From: Diphasiastrum complanatum
Lineage: Eukaryota > Streptophyta > Lycopodiopsida > Lycopodiales > Lycopodiaceae
Length of the DNA: 64,000 bases
Assembly (NCBI GenBank): GCA_029204225.1
Contig: CM055094.1
Coordinates: 31,979,841 to 32,043,840, forward strand
Direction: 5' to 3'
Position 1 is the first letter of the stretch. Every line of letters begins with the position of its first letter. The position numbers were made by a program, and so were the translations under genes. The notes below the pieces were generated by a model. The model did no database searches. It was not told where the DNA came from and saw nothing but the letters and a program-made list of their open reading frames with translations. This document shows, one piece after another, positions 21,960 to 34,801 of this stretch.

Positions 21960-22480
21960 ACCGTATACAATTCACCACAGTTCTGAAAACCGTACAGTGA
22001 ATTGTACGATTCTCAAAAAATTTAACTTGGAACCGTGGTGAACCGTACAAGTAATTAGTTTATTAATTTTTTTTTTGTCCCACCCCCAAAAAAAATACGA
22101 AAAAAATGCCAAATTTTTTCCAAAAAAAACAAATTTGTAGAGAGTTAAGATTATTTACTTCAAATTATTTAATGGCCACTTTTTTTTTTCACTACCCATC
22201 CCCAAAAACAGTCCAAAAAAAAGACAAAAAAAAGGCCCAAAAAGTTGAAAAAATATTTACATTGTTGAGAGAGAGAAGGAGACAAAGAGAGGGGGAGGCT
22301 ATCATGGTAAACCATTTCATCAGTGTACACAATGCACATCAACTGACCATCCATCTGAAAAACAAGTGAGATGCTCTATGTATAATCTCATCATATAGAG
22401 CCTGCCACATACGGCTGGGGTCTGACCTCAAAAAAATACAATGTGAATGAAACGAAAATAAACAACATGACAACATCTAC
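21960..22480. other. Inserted segment with short inverted motifs and poly-A/T runs
   Basis: GTATACAATTCAC (21963-21975) and GTGAATTGTAC (21997-22007) form a small hairpin, and ACCGTGGTGAACCGTAC follows. The rest has A-runs and a short GAGAGAGAAGGAG tract near 22266-22278. No gene is supported. Confidence 0.4.
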
Positions 22481-22840
22481 AACATGTCTTTAAAATGCAT
22501 GTGTGGCATCCGGATTATCAAAATCATCTATCTCATCCTCCTCTATCACAGCTTGATTGAAGTCATATAAAACTTCTCCCTCAATCTGTGTCCCTGACAA
22601 AGTAATGTGAGATGCACCTCTATCATAGTCATGCGGCCTCCCTCACTATCTACGTGCCACTCTAGGAAGACCCCCTGCCATATCATGGACGCGTCCAAGC
22701 CAGTGTTGTGGAAGCAGATGTAGTAAGAGGTGCCGATGATGCAGAAATGGATGTTGCACGAGATGCAGGCACCCTAAATGTAGGCGGAATGTATGATAAT
22801 TCCGCCTTGATCCGATGAGATCCATAGTCGAAAAATCTGT
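22480..22840. other. Higher-GC segment without recognised gene
   Basis: Contains GC-richer sequence than its surroundings (for example CATATCATGGACGCGTCCAA) and short open pieces on the - strand. No known domain can be assigned. It lies between poly-A/T-rich DNA and the copia remnant inside the insertion in the right palindrome arm. Confidence 0.35.
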
Positions 22841-23089
22841 GTTCGTTAGGCTTGACATTGGGTCGAAAAAATCCAATACTGAATTTTTCAATTTTCTAAA
22901 AAACTCGAACCTTCTGTTTTTTTTTTCTGTTTTTGTAAAGTTTTCAGAATGCTCATTAATAAAGGGATTTGAGGCTGAGCATCAAATTCCAACACTTTGC
23001 CCCGGCTGGATAGTCGAGATCAAGTGCTAGAGATTGTTTAGACATGTATGAAACATATGTATGATTCAAGTGTCCTTAACGATGATGAC

Positions 23090-24270
23090 ATAGTAATGTT
23101 TTATTAACAATAGCAGAAGTTTTCAAGGCTTGACTAATATCAGAATAACAATATGTCAGTATATATAAGTATCCATGTCTCTTTTCGAGTGCAAGGATCT
23201 TACTCGTCCTATCAATAATTTAGCATTGATCAGACTCGAACTCTACCTTATGACCTAAATCAGTGATTCTACTTATTGACAACAGATTTGTAGAGAGTTT
23301 AGAAACATCCAAAATATTTTATAGTAATTTGAATTGATCATATTGGAATTTCAATCTTATAGTGCCTTCACTTTTGATAGTATAAGTATTATTGTCGTCA
23401 AGATGAATATATCTTTTTGTATTGTAATTGTATAGGAGTGAAAATGCTTAGAATGACTAGTTATATATTGAGCAGCTCCAGAATTCAGAAACTAAGAATT
23501 ATCCAATAGTGTCTTTTGATCTTTGACCATAAATGTTCATTCGTCCATGTCGAGATCGAAAGATAATGTGATTGCATTTGCATGTTGATCTGGTTGCTTG
23601 TTGGCATTCTTAGCTTTGAGTACTCTGCAATCCTGGATCTCATTATTAGTGCGCTTGCAATACTTAGAAAACGCCTTTTTCTTCGACTACAAATTTGATA
23701 ATTGTTCTTGACTTTGTGTCGATTTTTTATTTAATGAAAACTGCTTAAAGCTTTTCTGTTTTTGTCATTTTGAGCCTTTGGTGACATATAGAGCATGAGA
23801 TGATGAAGTCGATGAAATGTCTTGACATCTTCGATTATCTTCCAGCAACATAATGATAACTCTAGTAAGATTTAAATCTGTGTGTCGATATGATCATAAG
23901 CCAGTTTTCATATGTAGAGGGCAAGCTTGAAAACAATGTCACAATTGTGTTTTGATCGTCTATGATCGATCTGACAACGACCATCTGTTGCAAGAAATTC
24001 TTAAACTAGTTAACGTGATTCTGAAGTGAATCACCATTCGACATTTTGAGTATAACATTTTTTTTTTCATAGATGTAATTGGAAGTTATGTCCCTCACAT
24101 CATATACTGAGCTCATGATGTCTCATACTTCTTTTGAAGTTTGAGCTTCAAATATGTGGCCAATCTGAGTGTTTAATATTTTGAGAGTAATAAGTGCGAA
24201 AGCTTTACCATCCTTCGACTTTCACTTTGAGTTAGTTGTGTCATCTAACATTCATCCAGTTAGAACTTCC
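23090..24270 (-). pseudogene. Copia gag-protease remnant, same family as 57525-58796
   Basis: Long stretches match 57520-58790 on the same strand, for example GTTTTCAAGGCTTGACTA, GAGTGCAAGGATCTTA, CCTATCAATAAT, ACAGATTTGTAGAGAG and, in gag, CATATGTAGAGGGCAAGCTT. By position it covers the protease region (about 23300-23560), the zinc-knuckle linker and most of gag (to about 24270). All frames are full of stops. It lies within the 3.3-kb insertion of the right palindrome arm. Confidence 0.75.
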
Positions 24271-24339
24271 CAAAAATTTACTTGCTAATCGGTTAGGACA
24301 AGTCTGTAACTTCAATTCAAGTAGAACAATAATTGTCTT

Positions 24340-24410
24340 TCATCAATATATCGGATGATGTCTAATATGTCGGATGATGTCTAATATATCGAAACCATCT
24401 GTTGAGCGAT
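24340..24410 (+). repeat. Small tandem repeat
   Basis: TCGGATGATGTCTAATAT occurs twice in succession (from about 24352), followed by a partial third ATCG. Confidence 0.7.
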
Positions 24411-24557
24411 TTTCGAATACTTCTGTAGATTGTGTAAAAACACGAGCAAAACTGCAGAACCGAATAATAGACTAGATGAAGATTAAAGATCAATTATTCG
24501 GTTGAGCCACTCGATAAGTAGAATAGTCCAACACTCAAATAGTAAAATAAGCTAATT

Positions 24558-24935
24558 GCAATATACTTTAAAAATTCACCATCGCTTTCATAAGCGATAT
24601 GTTAATACTTGCAACTTGCATTGCATGTATGTGCACATCATCCTACAATGCAATTTTCATTTCCAAAAATGCCTATGAAATTAAATTATTGATCTGTTTA
24701 AATTATTCACTTGTGCATGTTTTAATTGAATGTAAGCCACAAGATGAAACTAACTATCATAATAAAGACATAAGCATGCAAACCATAAATATAAACCTAT
24801 GAAAATATAGCAATATATTTTAAAAGCTCACTATCGCATCTACAAGTGATATGTCAAAATTATAACTTGCGTTGCACACGTGTGTATCATCTTACAATGC
24901 AATTTTCATTTCAGAAAATACCTATCTAAAAATAA
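24558..24935 (+). repeat. Direct duplication, offset 252 bp
   Basis: 24558-24684 and 24810-24935 share GCAATATA-TTTAAAA, TCACTATCGC, AAG-GATATGT and TACAATGCAATTTTCATTTC. About four in five positions agree over 125 bp. Confidence 0.75.
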
Positions 24936-25399
24936 TAATTAAACAAAAATACTTACGTGTAGTGAACTATCGTGTATGCATCAATTTGCCTAAAACAAAC
25001 TTAATTAAAAATTAAATAATAATAAACCATTTATTCTTTAAAATGTTTTACTTAATCTTGATGCGCAAAAATAATATTTGAAATACGAATTTCATTTTTT
25101 TCAAAACAACCTTTTGTAAATTACGTAAAGTTAAATACAAGTTAACCACAAAAAATAACTTTTTTTTTAAACCATTTTTGTATGCAAATAAAAATTACAC
25201 AAATAAAAATTAACAGTTTTTTTAAATATTAATCATATTTTATTTTAAATACGATTTCATGGCATTTTTACGTTGAAATTTTGTTTGATGAAAAAAAAAA
25301 TTATTTACTTCTACATGTCATAAAACTTGCGATTTGAGTGATAGACGATTTGCTTTTTATTTTTTTGCCCATATACAACTATCTATATCTTTTTATTTT

Positions 25400-25902
25400 C
25401 AGACATAGGTAGCACCTGATAAGCGGAAGAGTTAATTTTTTGAATGTTTTGCTTGATGATATTTCTCAGCTTCTCTCTTTCAACTGACTTATAACGTAGA
25501 TCTTGCGATATACTCTCATCTTTAAACACAATTTTTAACCACTTGTTCACACATCTATGATTTTCTAGAAAGACGACATACTAATCTAAAAGTATTAGCA
25601 CAACAAATGTCTGCCATATAGCTTTTCGCAATCTCGATTTTTATTTTTTAATACTCAAAAAGTCTGGTCATATATAAAAATATTAATTATTGGATTATTG
25701 ATATAACCAGAACGACGTTTATTACTTTCTACACCCTTATCGATGCATTGAAGTTCTTCAAAACTCGCGAACATGAACTCTTACCACTTAATCTTTTATC
25801 TTAAATTGTAATGACTAGTTGAAATACTTTTCTTAGCTCTTCAAACTTCATGATGAGCTTAAAAATCTCGTAAAAATTTGTATTATTGACTTTAATTGTC
25901 AT
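25400..25902 (-). pseudogene. Unassigned coding remnant shared by both palindrome arms (right copy)
   Basis: Right-arm partner of 19073-19640. It starts MTIKVNNTNFYEIFK at 25902 and keeps KVFQLV, SGKSSCSRVLKNFNAS, HRCVNKWLKIV and KSVEREKLRNIIKQNI in shifting frames with stops. See the left copy for the family discussion. Confidence 0.45.
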
Positions 25903-26639
25903 TATTCTTAACGAAACAATTGTGTACACAAATGTAAAAAATAATCATTCAAACAATAAAACAGAAATGAATCCAACATTTTCTAATCATACATTTTATT
26001 CATAAATTATATTCGAAATAACAAAAGAAAGAAAAAAACTAAAAGTAAATCAACCATTTTTCTTTTTAATTTTATAGAGTTGTACATGACATATGTACGA
26101 CCATAAATTTTTTTAAAAAGATTTTTATATGAATAGTATTTGTTTTATTTGTTCATGCACTTCAATTATTTGGTTACCAACGACGACATATATTTTAACA
26201 GGTAGCTATAATATAATTTAATATTTTCCACAAAAAGAGATTTTAATTCATCCACCATTGGTCATAGAAATACACCAAAAACATCACCTGAGTTTTAAAT
26301 AGGCTTCTTGTAACTGAGGAGCAAAAACATCACAAGTAAAATATTTACAATATAGTCTTTTTTTATATTAAAAATAGTGATTTCAATCACGCCATAATCT
26401 TTTTGGGTTGTTCAATAGGCCTGAAAGTCATCAGAGTGCAAAAGTAGGGCAAAACTTGAAAGATCGCCCTACCAAAATACAAACGATTTTACTTAAATTT
26501 CATAATGCTACATAAACTCTTATAAAAAACTAAAAAAAACAATTGATTAACATATACAAGATCTATACCTACACCTTTTTATTTTCACATTGGATATGAC
26601 CATGACATTTTTTACACAAAGTAATATACTCCTCTATCT

Positions 26640-27121
26640 TCATTCTAGCAATCTTGAAGTACTTGAGACTTCTTGGAGAATGTTGTATTTGTCTTTTTAC
26701 AATAATAATCCTCACAAATTACATGCAACTCATAAGCTGAATTCGGATTCCAAAATTCTTGTGTGGCTCTACATGTTTCACCATACCAAAAGTCATATAT
26801 ATGTTCATGAAGCTCTTTTAAGTCTTTCTCCAACCACCGCTCTTTGTTGCACCACATCCTCATTAGTTCATGACATATGGTTCAACTTCTTGTCAACGAT
26901 CGCAATTGTGAACTAATAGATGCATAGTAAAAAAAAAGTAAATCTTTTTTTTTGTAGACTACATTTTGGACACTTCTCACAACATGACAAAAATTCATAC
27001 TTGAATTTTTGTCTTTTTTGCGCATCTTCTTCACACACACAATAGGACACATTTTTTGTATAAATGTCTTCTTCGCTGGGTTGAAATAACTCGAGAGTAC
27101 GTAAATAATCTTAATCTTCAC
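26640..27121 (-). pseudogene. Cys-rich coding remnants at the outer end of the right arm
   Basis: Two open pieces on the - strand. 26863-26645 reads MRMWCNKERWLEKDLKELHE, then FWYGETCRATQEFWN and VICEDYYCKKTNT. 27121-26882, with a shift, gives EFLSCCEKCPKCSLQK, a cluster of Cys pairs suggesting a zinc-binding module. Part of the first piece is repeated in the left arm (15556-15665). Together with the transposase-like segment further in, they look like the N-terminal part of the element's protein. Family unassigned. Confidence 0.35.
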
Positions 27122-27539
27122 TCCATTGAGATTCTTATTACATGTTGATGGAGTTGCACCAGTTTACTAAGGCTCAACTTTTTTTTTTTTTTTTATCATT
27201 TTTCTTTCCAACCCATGCTCGGCTCATATCTCTGAACAAAACTTGAAACATTTCATCTTAAAATTCTATTGGTGCTTGAAATTTGTCCCACAAAAATTGC
27301 AACTCAATACACCTCCATAATTTGATCCATTAAGGTTATTTCTCGAAACTCTTATTCAACACAAAAATTGTCCAACTCATCAAACTCTTCTTCCACATTA
27401 AAAAAAAGTGTTAGCAAAGTTTTCATCCAAGGAAATTACTTTCATGTTTTTTCTATGGTGAAGTAAAACCAATTGGTAGCCAAATTACTCAAATTTTGTT
27501 GAAGTATTCAATGCTTTAAGGCTTTGATTGAAAGTTTGT

Positions 27540-28830
27540 CAAAATGGACTTTAAGATAAAATATTAGATAAACTAATATTTGGATATGTTTATTCTCAAA
27601 TGTGCTACCTTGAGTAGAGGGGATCTTACCTTGATGTACATGTTATATAAAAATCAACATACACTAATGAGACTACTAAAAATGCATGGTCACCCGACTC
27701 CAGTTTTTTTTTAATTTAAAACTATTCTTGTTGTTCTGAAGTTTCATTTATTGTTTCATTTTAAATCACTCGAGTCATTCTCTTATGAGATTGTCTCAAG
27801 GGATTGCTGCACTGAAGAAGAATTTCTTGATCCATCATTGGCAAAATTTGAATCATTGCCTTGCAATTTTGAAGTAATCCAACGAAGCTCTCATAAAATC
27901 GCATTTCAATGAAGTTCCAACAAAGTTACTAGCAAGGTTCCAAAGCCTTGGTGGAGTTGGGTTAAAAGTTCAGGAGTGATGGTTTGGTCATGAAATTCTA
28001 AGTTCATGACTTTAGAAACAAATGGTCATAGAACATACACATGCATAACTCTTGTATGCATCGAGGTTACCAAGATGAACTTTAAGAAAAACTATTCGAG
28101 AATTAATTAACATTTGGAGATGTTTATTTTCAAATGTACTACCTTGAGTAGAGGAAAACTTACCCCAAGATTCATGTTGTATAGAAATCAACATGCAATG
28201 ATGAGACTACTAGAAATGCATAACTGGACCCCATTGTTTTTAAATTTAGAATTATGTATGCTCTTCTCTAAGGTTTCATTTATTGCTTCATTTTAAATCA
28301 CTCGAGTCATTCTCTTATAAATTTGTTTCAAGGGATTGCTACATTGAAGAGAAAATTGTTGATTGACGTTGACACATTTTAAATCGCCGCTTTGCAATTT
28401 TGAAGTTTTCCAATGAAGCTCTAACGTAGAATCGCATTCCAATGAATTTCGAAGAAGTTATAAGCAAGATTCCAAAGCCCTCGTGAAGTTAGAGTTTAGG
28501 ATTTAGAGTTTGGGAGTGATGGTTTGGTCACCAGATTCTAAGTTCATGACTTTACGAGCAAATGGTCATGGAATGTACACATGCATAACTTTAGGAGCAA
28601 ATGGTCATTCTCTTATGAGATTGTCTCAAGGAATTGCTCCGTTGAAAAAGAATTTGTCGATCTGTCATTGACATAAATCGCTACCTTGCAATTATTTTAA
28701 ATGTTCTCGTAAGTTTCATTTATTGCTTCATTTTGAATCGCTTGAGTCATTTTCTTATGAGAATGTCTCGAGGTATTGCTCCATTGAAGAAGAATTTGTT
28801 GATCCGTCGTTGACACAATCTGAATCGTCG
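27540..28830 (+). repeat. Degenerate tandem repeat, unit about 530 bp
   Basis: Unit 1 starts near 27540 and unit 2 near 28075. TGGATATGTTTATTCTCAAA at 27581 pairs with TGGAGATGTTTATTTTCAAA at 28115 (offset 534), and TCATTTTAAATCACTCGAGT at 27759 recurs at 28288 (offset 529). Partial units follow at about 28606 and 28729, each with TTATGAGA-TGTCTC-AGG and ATTGCTCC. The copies are diverged, so this is an old local amplification. No coding function is seen. Confidence 0.85.
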
Positions 28831-30840
28831 TCTTGCAATCTGAATCACTGCTAGGCATCAAATTTGAGTCATCTTAACTGATGGGATCGAATTTAAACTA
28901 TCTAAATTTCATAAGCGCGAGAATTTCAACCACTCTACCTCTGACAATTACAAGGGGATTTGTTGCAAAGAACTTATGCACAAACTTATGCATCCTCGTT
29001 TAACAAGGACAAGTGCCAATGCCATGGTGCAAATGTAATTTGACTAAATCTTTCCAAAGCAGAGTAGTCTTAACAAGTAATGCAAGGATATTTGCAAAAA
29101 TTGAAACATGGAACACAATTAACTAATTATGTTGAAGCCATGACAAATTGAATGAAAAAAGAACTATACACAGCTCATTCTCAGTGCGCACACACACCAA
29201 TTCCATTGGACCAACATGCCCATGGACGAAGAAGCAAGTGAATCTATTTACTAGTATATTCATTGACATACGTTTCTATTTCCCATGATCTTGATTAGCG
29301 CTTCTTCTATTTAGCAATATTTTCATTCACATACGTATATATTTTTTATTATCTTCATTATTGTTTCTTCTATCTATCAATTTCTTCATTGATATTTCAT
29401 GATCAAATGCAAGAATCATTGTAAAGTAATGGATGACTATGCATGAATGAATAATGACACAAATCGTAAACCGTATAACATGTCATGAAGTACGATAAGT
29501 AGATTTATAATGCACCATAAAATGATGACCTATTTTATGGTAAAATGTAGTAGTTTGAACCTTAAACCATATTTCAAGCATCTTCTACTTGAAAGCTATA
29601 TATGAAGCTAACACATTAATGATTTAGTAAATCATGGAGCAATTGGTTGAGATTCATACTATGAGAAGAATGCAACAAAAATTCTAGTATTTTCATTCCA
29701 AGTATAGCATGGAAAACTTCACACTAAAAAAACATAAATCACATACCTGAGATGAAGTGTGCTAGAGAGAATGACACAACCACCACTCAAAGTGAATTCA
29801 AAGAAATAAAAATTAGTTACCTCAAGCAAATGTGAAAACGAATGTATGATCGTCCCCACAATAGATATAGTGCAAGCACTTCTAGTCTGCTCTTAGATGC
29901 AAGCGATCTGAATGTGTGACTCGCTGCAATAAAAGATCAACCAAGCACATACTAAAAAATGCATTAGTATCAAACATTATAATGGAAGTGACATTTCTTG
30001 TGAATATGTAAGTTTGAAATGTGCTGAAAGTGTAGGGTTAATAAGTCACGAATTTCCAACTCTAATCATCACGTGAAAGAAAGCTTAGTGTAGTGCAATT
30101 ACCCTAAAACAAAAAAATATGCCAAGTTTGATACATGTAGAAAGTAATTGACTACCCTTTTGACAACTTCAAAATCTCGCGGACTCAACTGCAATAATAA
30201 CGTACACAGCATGAGTGTACTAAAGAAATTCTAGCTCCACATTCAGGTATGAGTTTTACAAAAGCTACAAGGGCACATTGATAAATCGCTCATTCAAAAA
30301 ATTCCTATATGCAGATTTATTACTTCATGTTTATTTTATAACATAACCCACCTTACAGATAATGATTGCTGCTAGTTGTCATATCATACACTTGAAAAAA
30401 TGTGACTAGTGTTTATTGGTTTCTTAAATATTGAGTGTAGAGGTCAATTCCATGGATAAGTGGTCGAATTCGAGCAATTTGATTGTTCTAAACTCAAGAT
30501 TGGATGATTTTAATCACTAAATAAAGCAAGAATTGAACACCAAGCACAAAATAAATAAATCCTAGACTCGAGATTTAAGAGGACCCACAGAAAAGAAACT
30601 TCTTGTGAATATGGTTCAAACTCTAACATGGGGAAACAAAGTTAATTGAACCATGAGAATCAATCACGCACAAAAAAAAATTGGAAAATGTTTTATAGAA
30701 ATTTCGTAAATGATTCTTGGTGGTAAATTCGAATTATATTACAACATACTTTATGACTTCCATACTGTCAAGAACAAAAACATAAACACTAAGATCTTAA
30801 AATAACGTGTGATAAGGCGCAACCTAGACGATTTGACTAC
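28830..30840. other. AT-rich intergenic DNA
   Basis: About 2 kb in which I see no gene, repeat pair or element edge. Confidence 0.5.
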
Positions 30841-31093
30841 AACCACACATGGAAGAACATGTCTTACTAGTAATGGCTAATGCTAAAGTGACAATGGACA
30901 TTCTAAGCAAAGTAGAATCTATATATATATTTAAACTTACATACAGTTTTGTATGCATGGGTGAGGGTCCCATGCATCCTCATCCCCTCACCCATGCATA
31001 CACATTTTTTGAACTAAAAAGTGAGGAGGAGGATGCATACCTTCCCATACATACATATTGGTTCTTCCCCCAGCCTCCACCTCCCCTATTCAA

Positions 31094-31301
<208 letters not shown>

Positions 31302-31316
31302 CCTCACTCTCTAAGA

Positions 31317-31551
<235 letters not shown>

Positions 31552-31591
31552 CTTTTCTAGGGTTATTAGAGTGCGGAAGTCTTTTAAAGAT

Positions 31592-31870
31592 GATCTAGCC
31601 GTTAGATCTGCTTGATGTAAAAAGACAAAATGAGCGCAATGATTTTTTTTTCTAACATCTGACCGAAGCGATTTTGCAAATTCCACTTTGATAAAAAGTT
31701 ATAAAAAAAAATTTCGTTTGAAAAGTGAGAATAAAATGATTTTTGATCGAGAATTTAGGAGCATGTATGGAACGATCCAACCGTTAGATCTCTACTATAG
31801 AAAGATAAAATGGGTGCAATTATTTGATACACATTTTGACTGGAGAGATTTTTCAGGTTCTGTTGAGATC
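31592..31870 (+). repeat. Direct duplication, offset 182 bp
   Basis: 31592-31690 and 31774-31870 share GATC-A-CCGTTAGATCT, then AAGA-AAAATG-G-GCAAT and later a GATTTT end. The motif ATCCAACCGTTAGATC recurs upstream of many plant genes and in LTRs, by recollection. Confidence 0.65.
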
Positions 31871-32106
31871 AGAAGTTATTAGATTTTTTCTACTGTGACC
31901 GATGGAGGGAGATGAAGGTGGAGCTGGTGAAGGAAACCTTCACCTCAGCTTGCAGCCAGATATGGGGAGAGGTAGGGCACCCCCCTTCCAGAGATCTAAA
32001 TCTGCCTTTCCAACTTTGAATAGGTGTATTTTTTTAAGAGAAAGAGAGAAAAACCAATCAGCACGAAAGGAGAAGCAAGAGGAAGCAAGACAAATGTAAG
32101 TCCTCT

Positions 32107-32190
32107 CATCTTCTTCTTCTTCTTCCTCCTCCTCCTCCACATCATCATCATCTTCTTCCTCATCCTCCTCCTCCTCTTCTTTTTCGTCTT
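32107..32190 (+). repeat. Imperfect (TTC/TCC/TCA) trinucleotide tract
   Basis: Runs of TTC, CTC and ATC triplets over about 85 bp. Open frames here (poly-Glu, poly-Lys/Arg) follow from the triplets. Confidence 0.9.
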
Positions 32191-32202
32191 CACCTATAAC
32201 CT

Positions 32203-32260
32203 AAAACGTAATGCGTAATGCCTAAAGCCTAATAGAATGGGCCGTAAAGGGCCATTACAT

Positions 32261-32291
<31 letters not shown>

Positions 32292-32495
32292 CCCTAATGG
32301 TAATGCCTAAAGCCTAATGCTAATGCTAATGTCGAATGCCTAAAACCTAATGCCTAAAGTGTAATCGTAATGCCTAAAACCTAAAACATGAACTAAAGCC
32401 TAATGCCTGATCCCTAATGCTTATTGCCTAATGCCTAATACCTAAAGTGTAAACCCTATTGCCTAATGCCTAATACCCTAATTTCTACTACTCGA
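32203..32495 (+). repeat. Degenerate seven-base repeat resembling plant telomere repeat
   Basis: Tandem variants of CCTAATG, CCTAAAG and CCTAAAA, many in seven-base register, interrupted by a (CA)n run at 32264-32290. The array ends with CCTAATACCCTAATTT. The plant telomere unit on this strand is CCCTAAA, so this is either an eroded interstitial telomere-like tract or an independent minisatellite. Confidence 0.8.
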
Positions 32496-33960
32496 ATTAC
32501 AATTACTTCAGATCTTTAGATGATGTTACCGCAACGTTGTTTGCGTTTCTTTTGTTAAAATTCTTATTGAATTGAAAGCCTAATTGAGTATGATCCAATC
32601 GAGTCTAACAACCTAATCATTCATAAACTAATCTATTTAATAGCATAATTATTCACAGCCTAATCAAGCCGAACCGTTAGCAAGAGAGTGAGCGATATAA
32701 TGTGAGGGAGGCGGTGAGAACCCTAAAGCTAAATGGCATGGTGTCAAACCTATCGCCCAGACTACCTAAAGGGCCATTTTTGCCCAACTTAGGCTTTCTT
32801 TTATTACAATAAAGAGTCTATACATGAACTCCAAAAAATTTGCATTTCACAAATGATGCATTGATTGCTCTTTCAAAACATTTGTATTGATTCCCAACCA
32901 AGGCTTTTTCTTATTGAAATATAGTGTCTATACATTGATTTAACAAGATTGCATTTGAGTCTATTGCACTTCCACAATAGTGATTGTTGATGGCAGATCT
33001 TTGTAGCATGTTATTAGCTCCTGTCTTTTTCGTAACTACAATAAGAAGAAGAAAATGTTAGTGCACTTATATTTGTGCACAACATCATTTTGAATATACT
33101 CATTTTCATAGGCAATAGTATAAAACAAATTACGAGAAAAAGTCAAAATGTAGAGACTTTATGAGAAATAGATCACGAAATTGGAAAAAAAAAGTTGGAA
33201 CTTATAGTTATACCCTTTCTCTGTTACTCACTGCCATACATTTATCAAAGTTATGAATGAAAATCTCAGGCCGTTAATAATTCTCTAATGATATCATGAC
33301 AATGTGAGTCAAGGATTGACGGTCATTAAAGTACTATTATGTCAAAGGACAAGGGATTTCAATCATTAGTTTGAGCAAGATACCATTTATTAATCATTCA
33401 AATATTGAGATTGACAAGATTGTAATCATTAAGCATTGCTAAATTTTGTACTACAATAGTGGCACCCATAGTAGTTGCTGGGAATCATGACAAACTGGGA
33501 TGATGGAGCAGCGAACGATTTCTCGGTGCATGCACTACGCCTCTATCGGATCAAATCAGAATGGTGACTCGAACAACTCAACTGATTCTACTAGATTCTA
33601 ACTTGAAAGTCATTAGAATCGATAGTGTCAACTATGTAGACAAACACAAAGTTAGTCTTGCGACTGATATTGCGGAAGCAAAAAGTAGACAATTCAGACA
33701 AAATAGTAAGTTAAATTAGACATAATAAGAAGGCCTTGCATACATATTGAAATTGATTTGCACGCAATAAGACAATGATTAGATTTAGAAAGAGTATAAA
33801 GATGCAAGTTAGTCGATGTTGGAGCACAAGACAATTGCGAGTGAAACCACATACTCAAAACTTTCTTAGTTTTGTAATAGCTAAGAGCTTATTCTGACTC
33901 TCAGTCTAAAAACAAGAATCAATGTGAAAGCATCTATAGTGTCTATCTTACAAAATCATC
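32496..33960. other. Intergenic DNA with nothing recognised
   Basis: No coding frame, element edge or repeat pair seen in about 1.5 kb. Confidence 0.5.
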
Positions 33961-33962
33961 AT

Positions 33963-34130
33963 CTCACTTATAATGTACATTTGTGCAGATATGTACATAA
34001 TTGCATAGAGTAGTTGTGTCGTTTGAAAATAAATTGTGGCTGCTATCATTGTCAAAATAGTTGATCATCCTTTCACTTATAATGTACATTTGTGCAGATA
34101 TATACATGATGGCATAGAGTCGTTGTGTCT
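33963..34130 (+). repeat. Direct duplication, offset 110 bp
   Basis: 33963-34021 and 34073-34130 share TCACTTATAATGTACATTTG, GCAGATAT-TACAT and GCATAGAGT-GTTGTGTC with few mismatches. Confidence 0.9.
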
Positions 34131-34801
34131 AAAAATATTTTTTAATTGGTTGGGTTAACAAGATAAACTTTTGAATCTACGTGAGTAATATTTATTTTAA
34201 TAATTTACAATCACTTATTTTTAATTGATAATATACGTTTGTGTTTTCTTGTAACACTTGCTTATCTATTTTGGTTTTTGCAATTTTCTTGTCCAAAGTC
34301 ACCTCATAGGGATAATGTATTTTTGGTAGGAGACAATTAAAATTGTCATCAAAAGTTCATTTCTAGTTACAATTACACATTCTCCACCGAAACTACCTCC
34401 ATCTAGAAAAACAGATATAGATATTAAAGATAAAAAAGATGATCAACTTGAAAATGTATCTAATACTCAAGTTGAACAATCAAATGCATGTACTACACGG
34501 GGATGAGCCACACTTTATATATTTCCAAAATGACGTATAGAAAAGAATTATACAAATATATTTATAGGAAATTACGATTTTTTATGGATCTTCAATTTCG
34601 ATGGTTGTCTTTGCAGTTGATATGCTCTTCCTGCCTTGCTCTTACCTGCACATGAGAAATTGTTTACAATCAATTACTGAATGATATATCACCTATTTGG
34701 CATAATCTAAATACTAACAAACAAAAAATCAAAATTTGCATAATGTATAACATACCTTAACACCATTCAATTGAGATTGATAGTACTAAAGTAGATCAAA
34801 C

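Larger units (their letters stand above)
21300..26766 (-). repeat. Right arm of the 11-kb imperfect palindrome
   Basis: Reverse-complement partner of 15556-20810; the anchors are given there. It is interrupted by about 3.3 kb (roughly 21700-25100) carrying a copia remnant and other pieces. Outside 26766 the element sequence continues on this side (coding remnants to 27121), whereas the left arm is cut by the gypsy LTR. The right copy is therefore the more complete one at its outer end. Confidence 0.85.

Noticed and set aside
27540-28830. CRISPR array
   Set aside because: Units of about 530 bp are too long and too diverged, and the DNA is plant nuclear.
31940-32218. Poly-Glu and poly-Lys/Arg reading frames
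   Set aside because: Produced by an imperfect trinucleotide tract.
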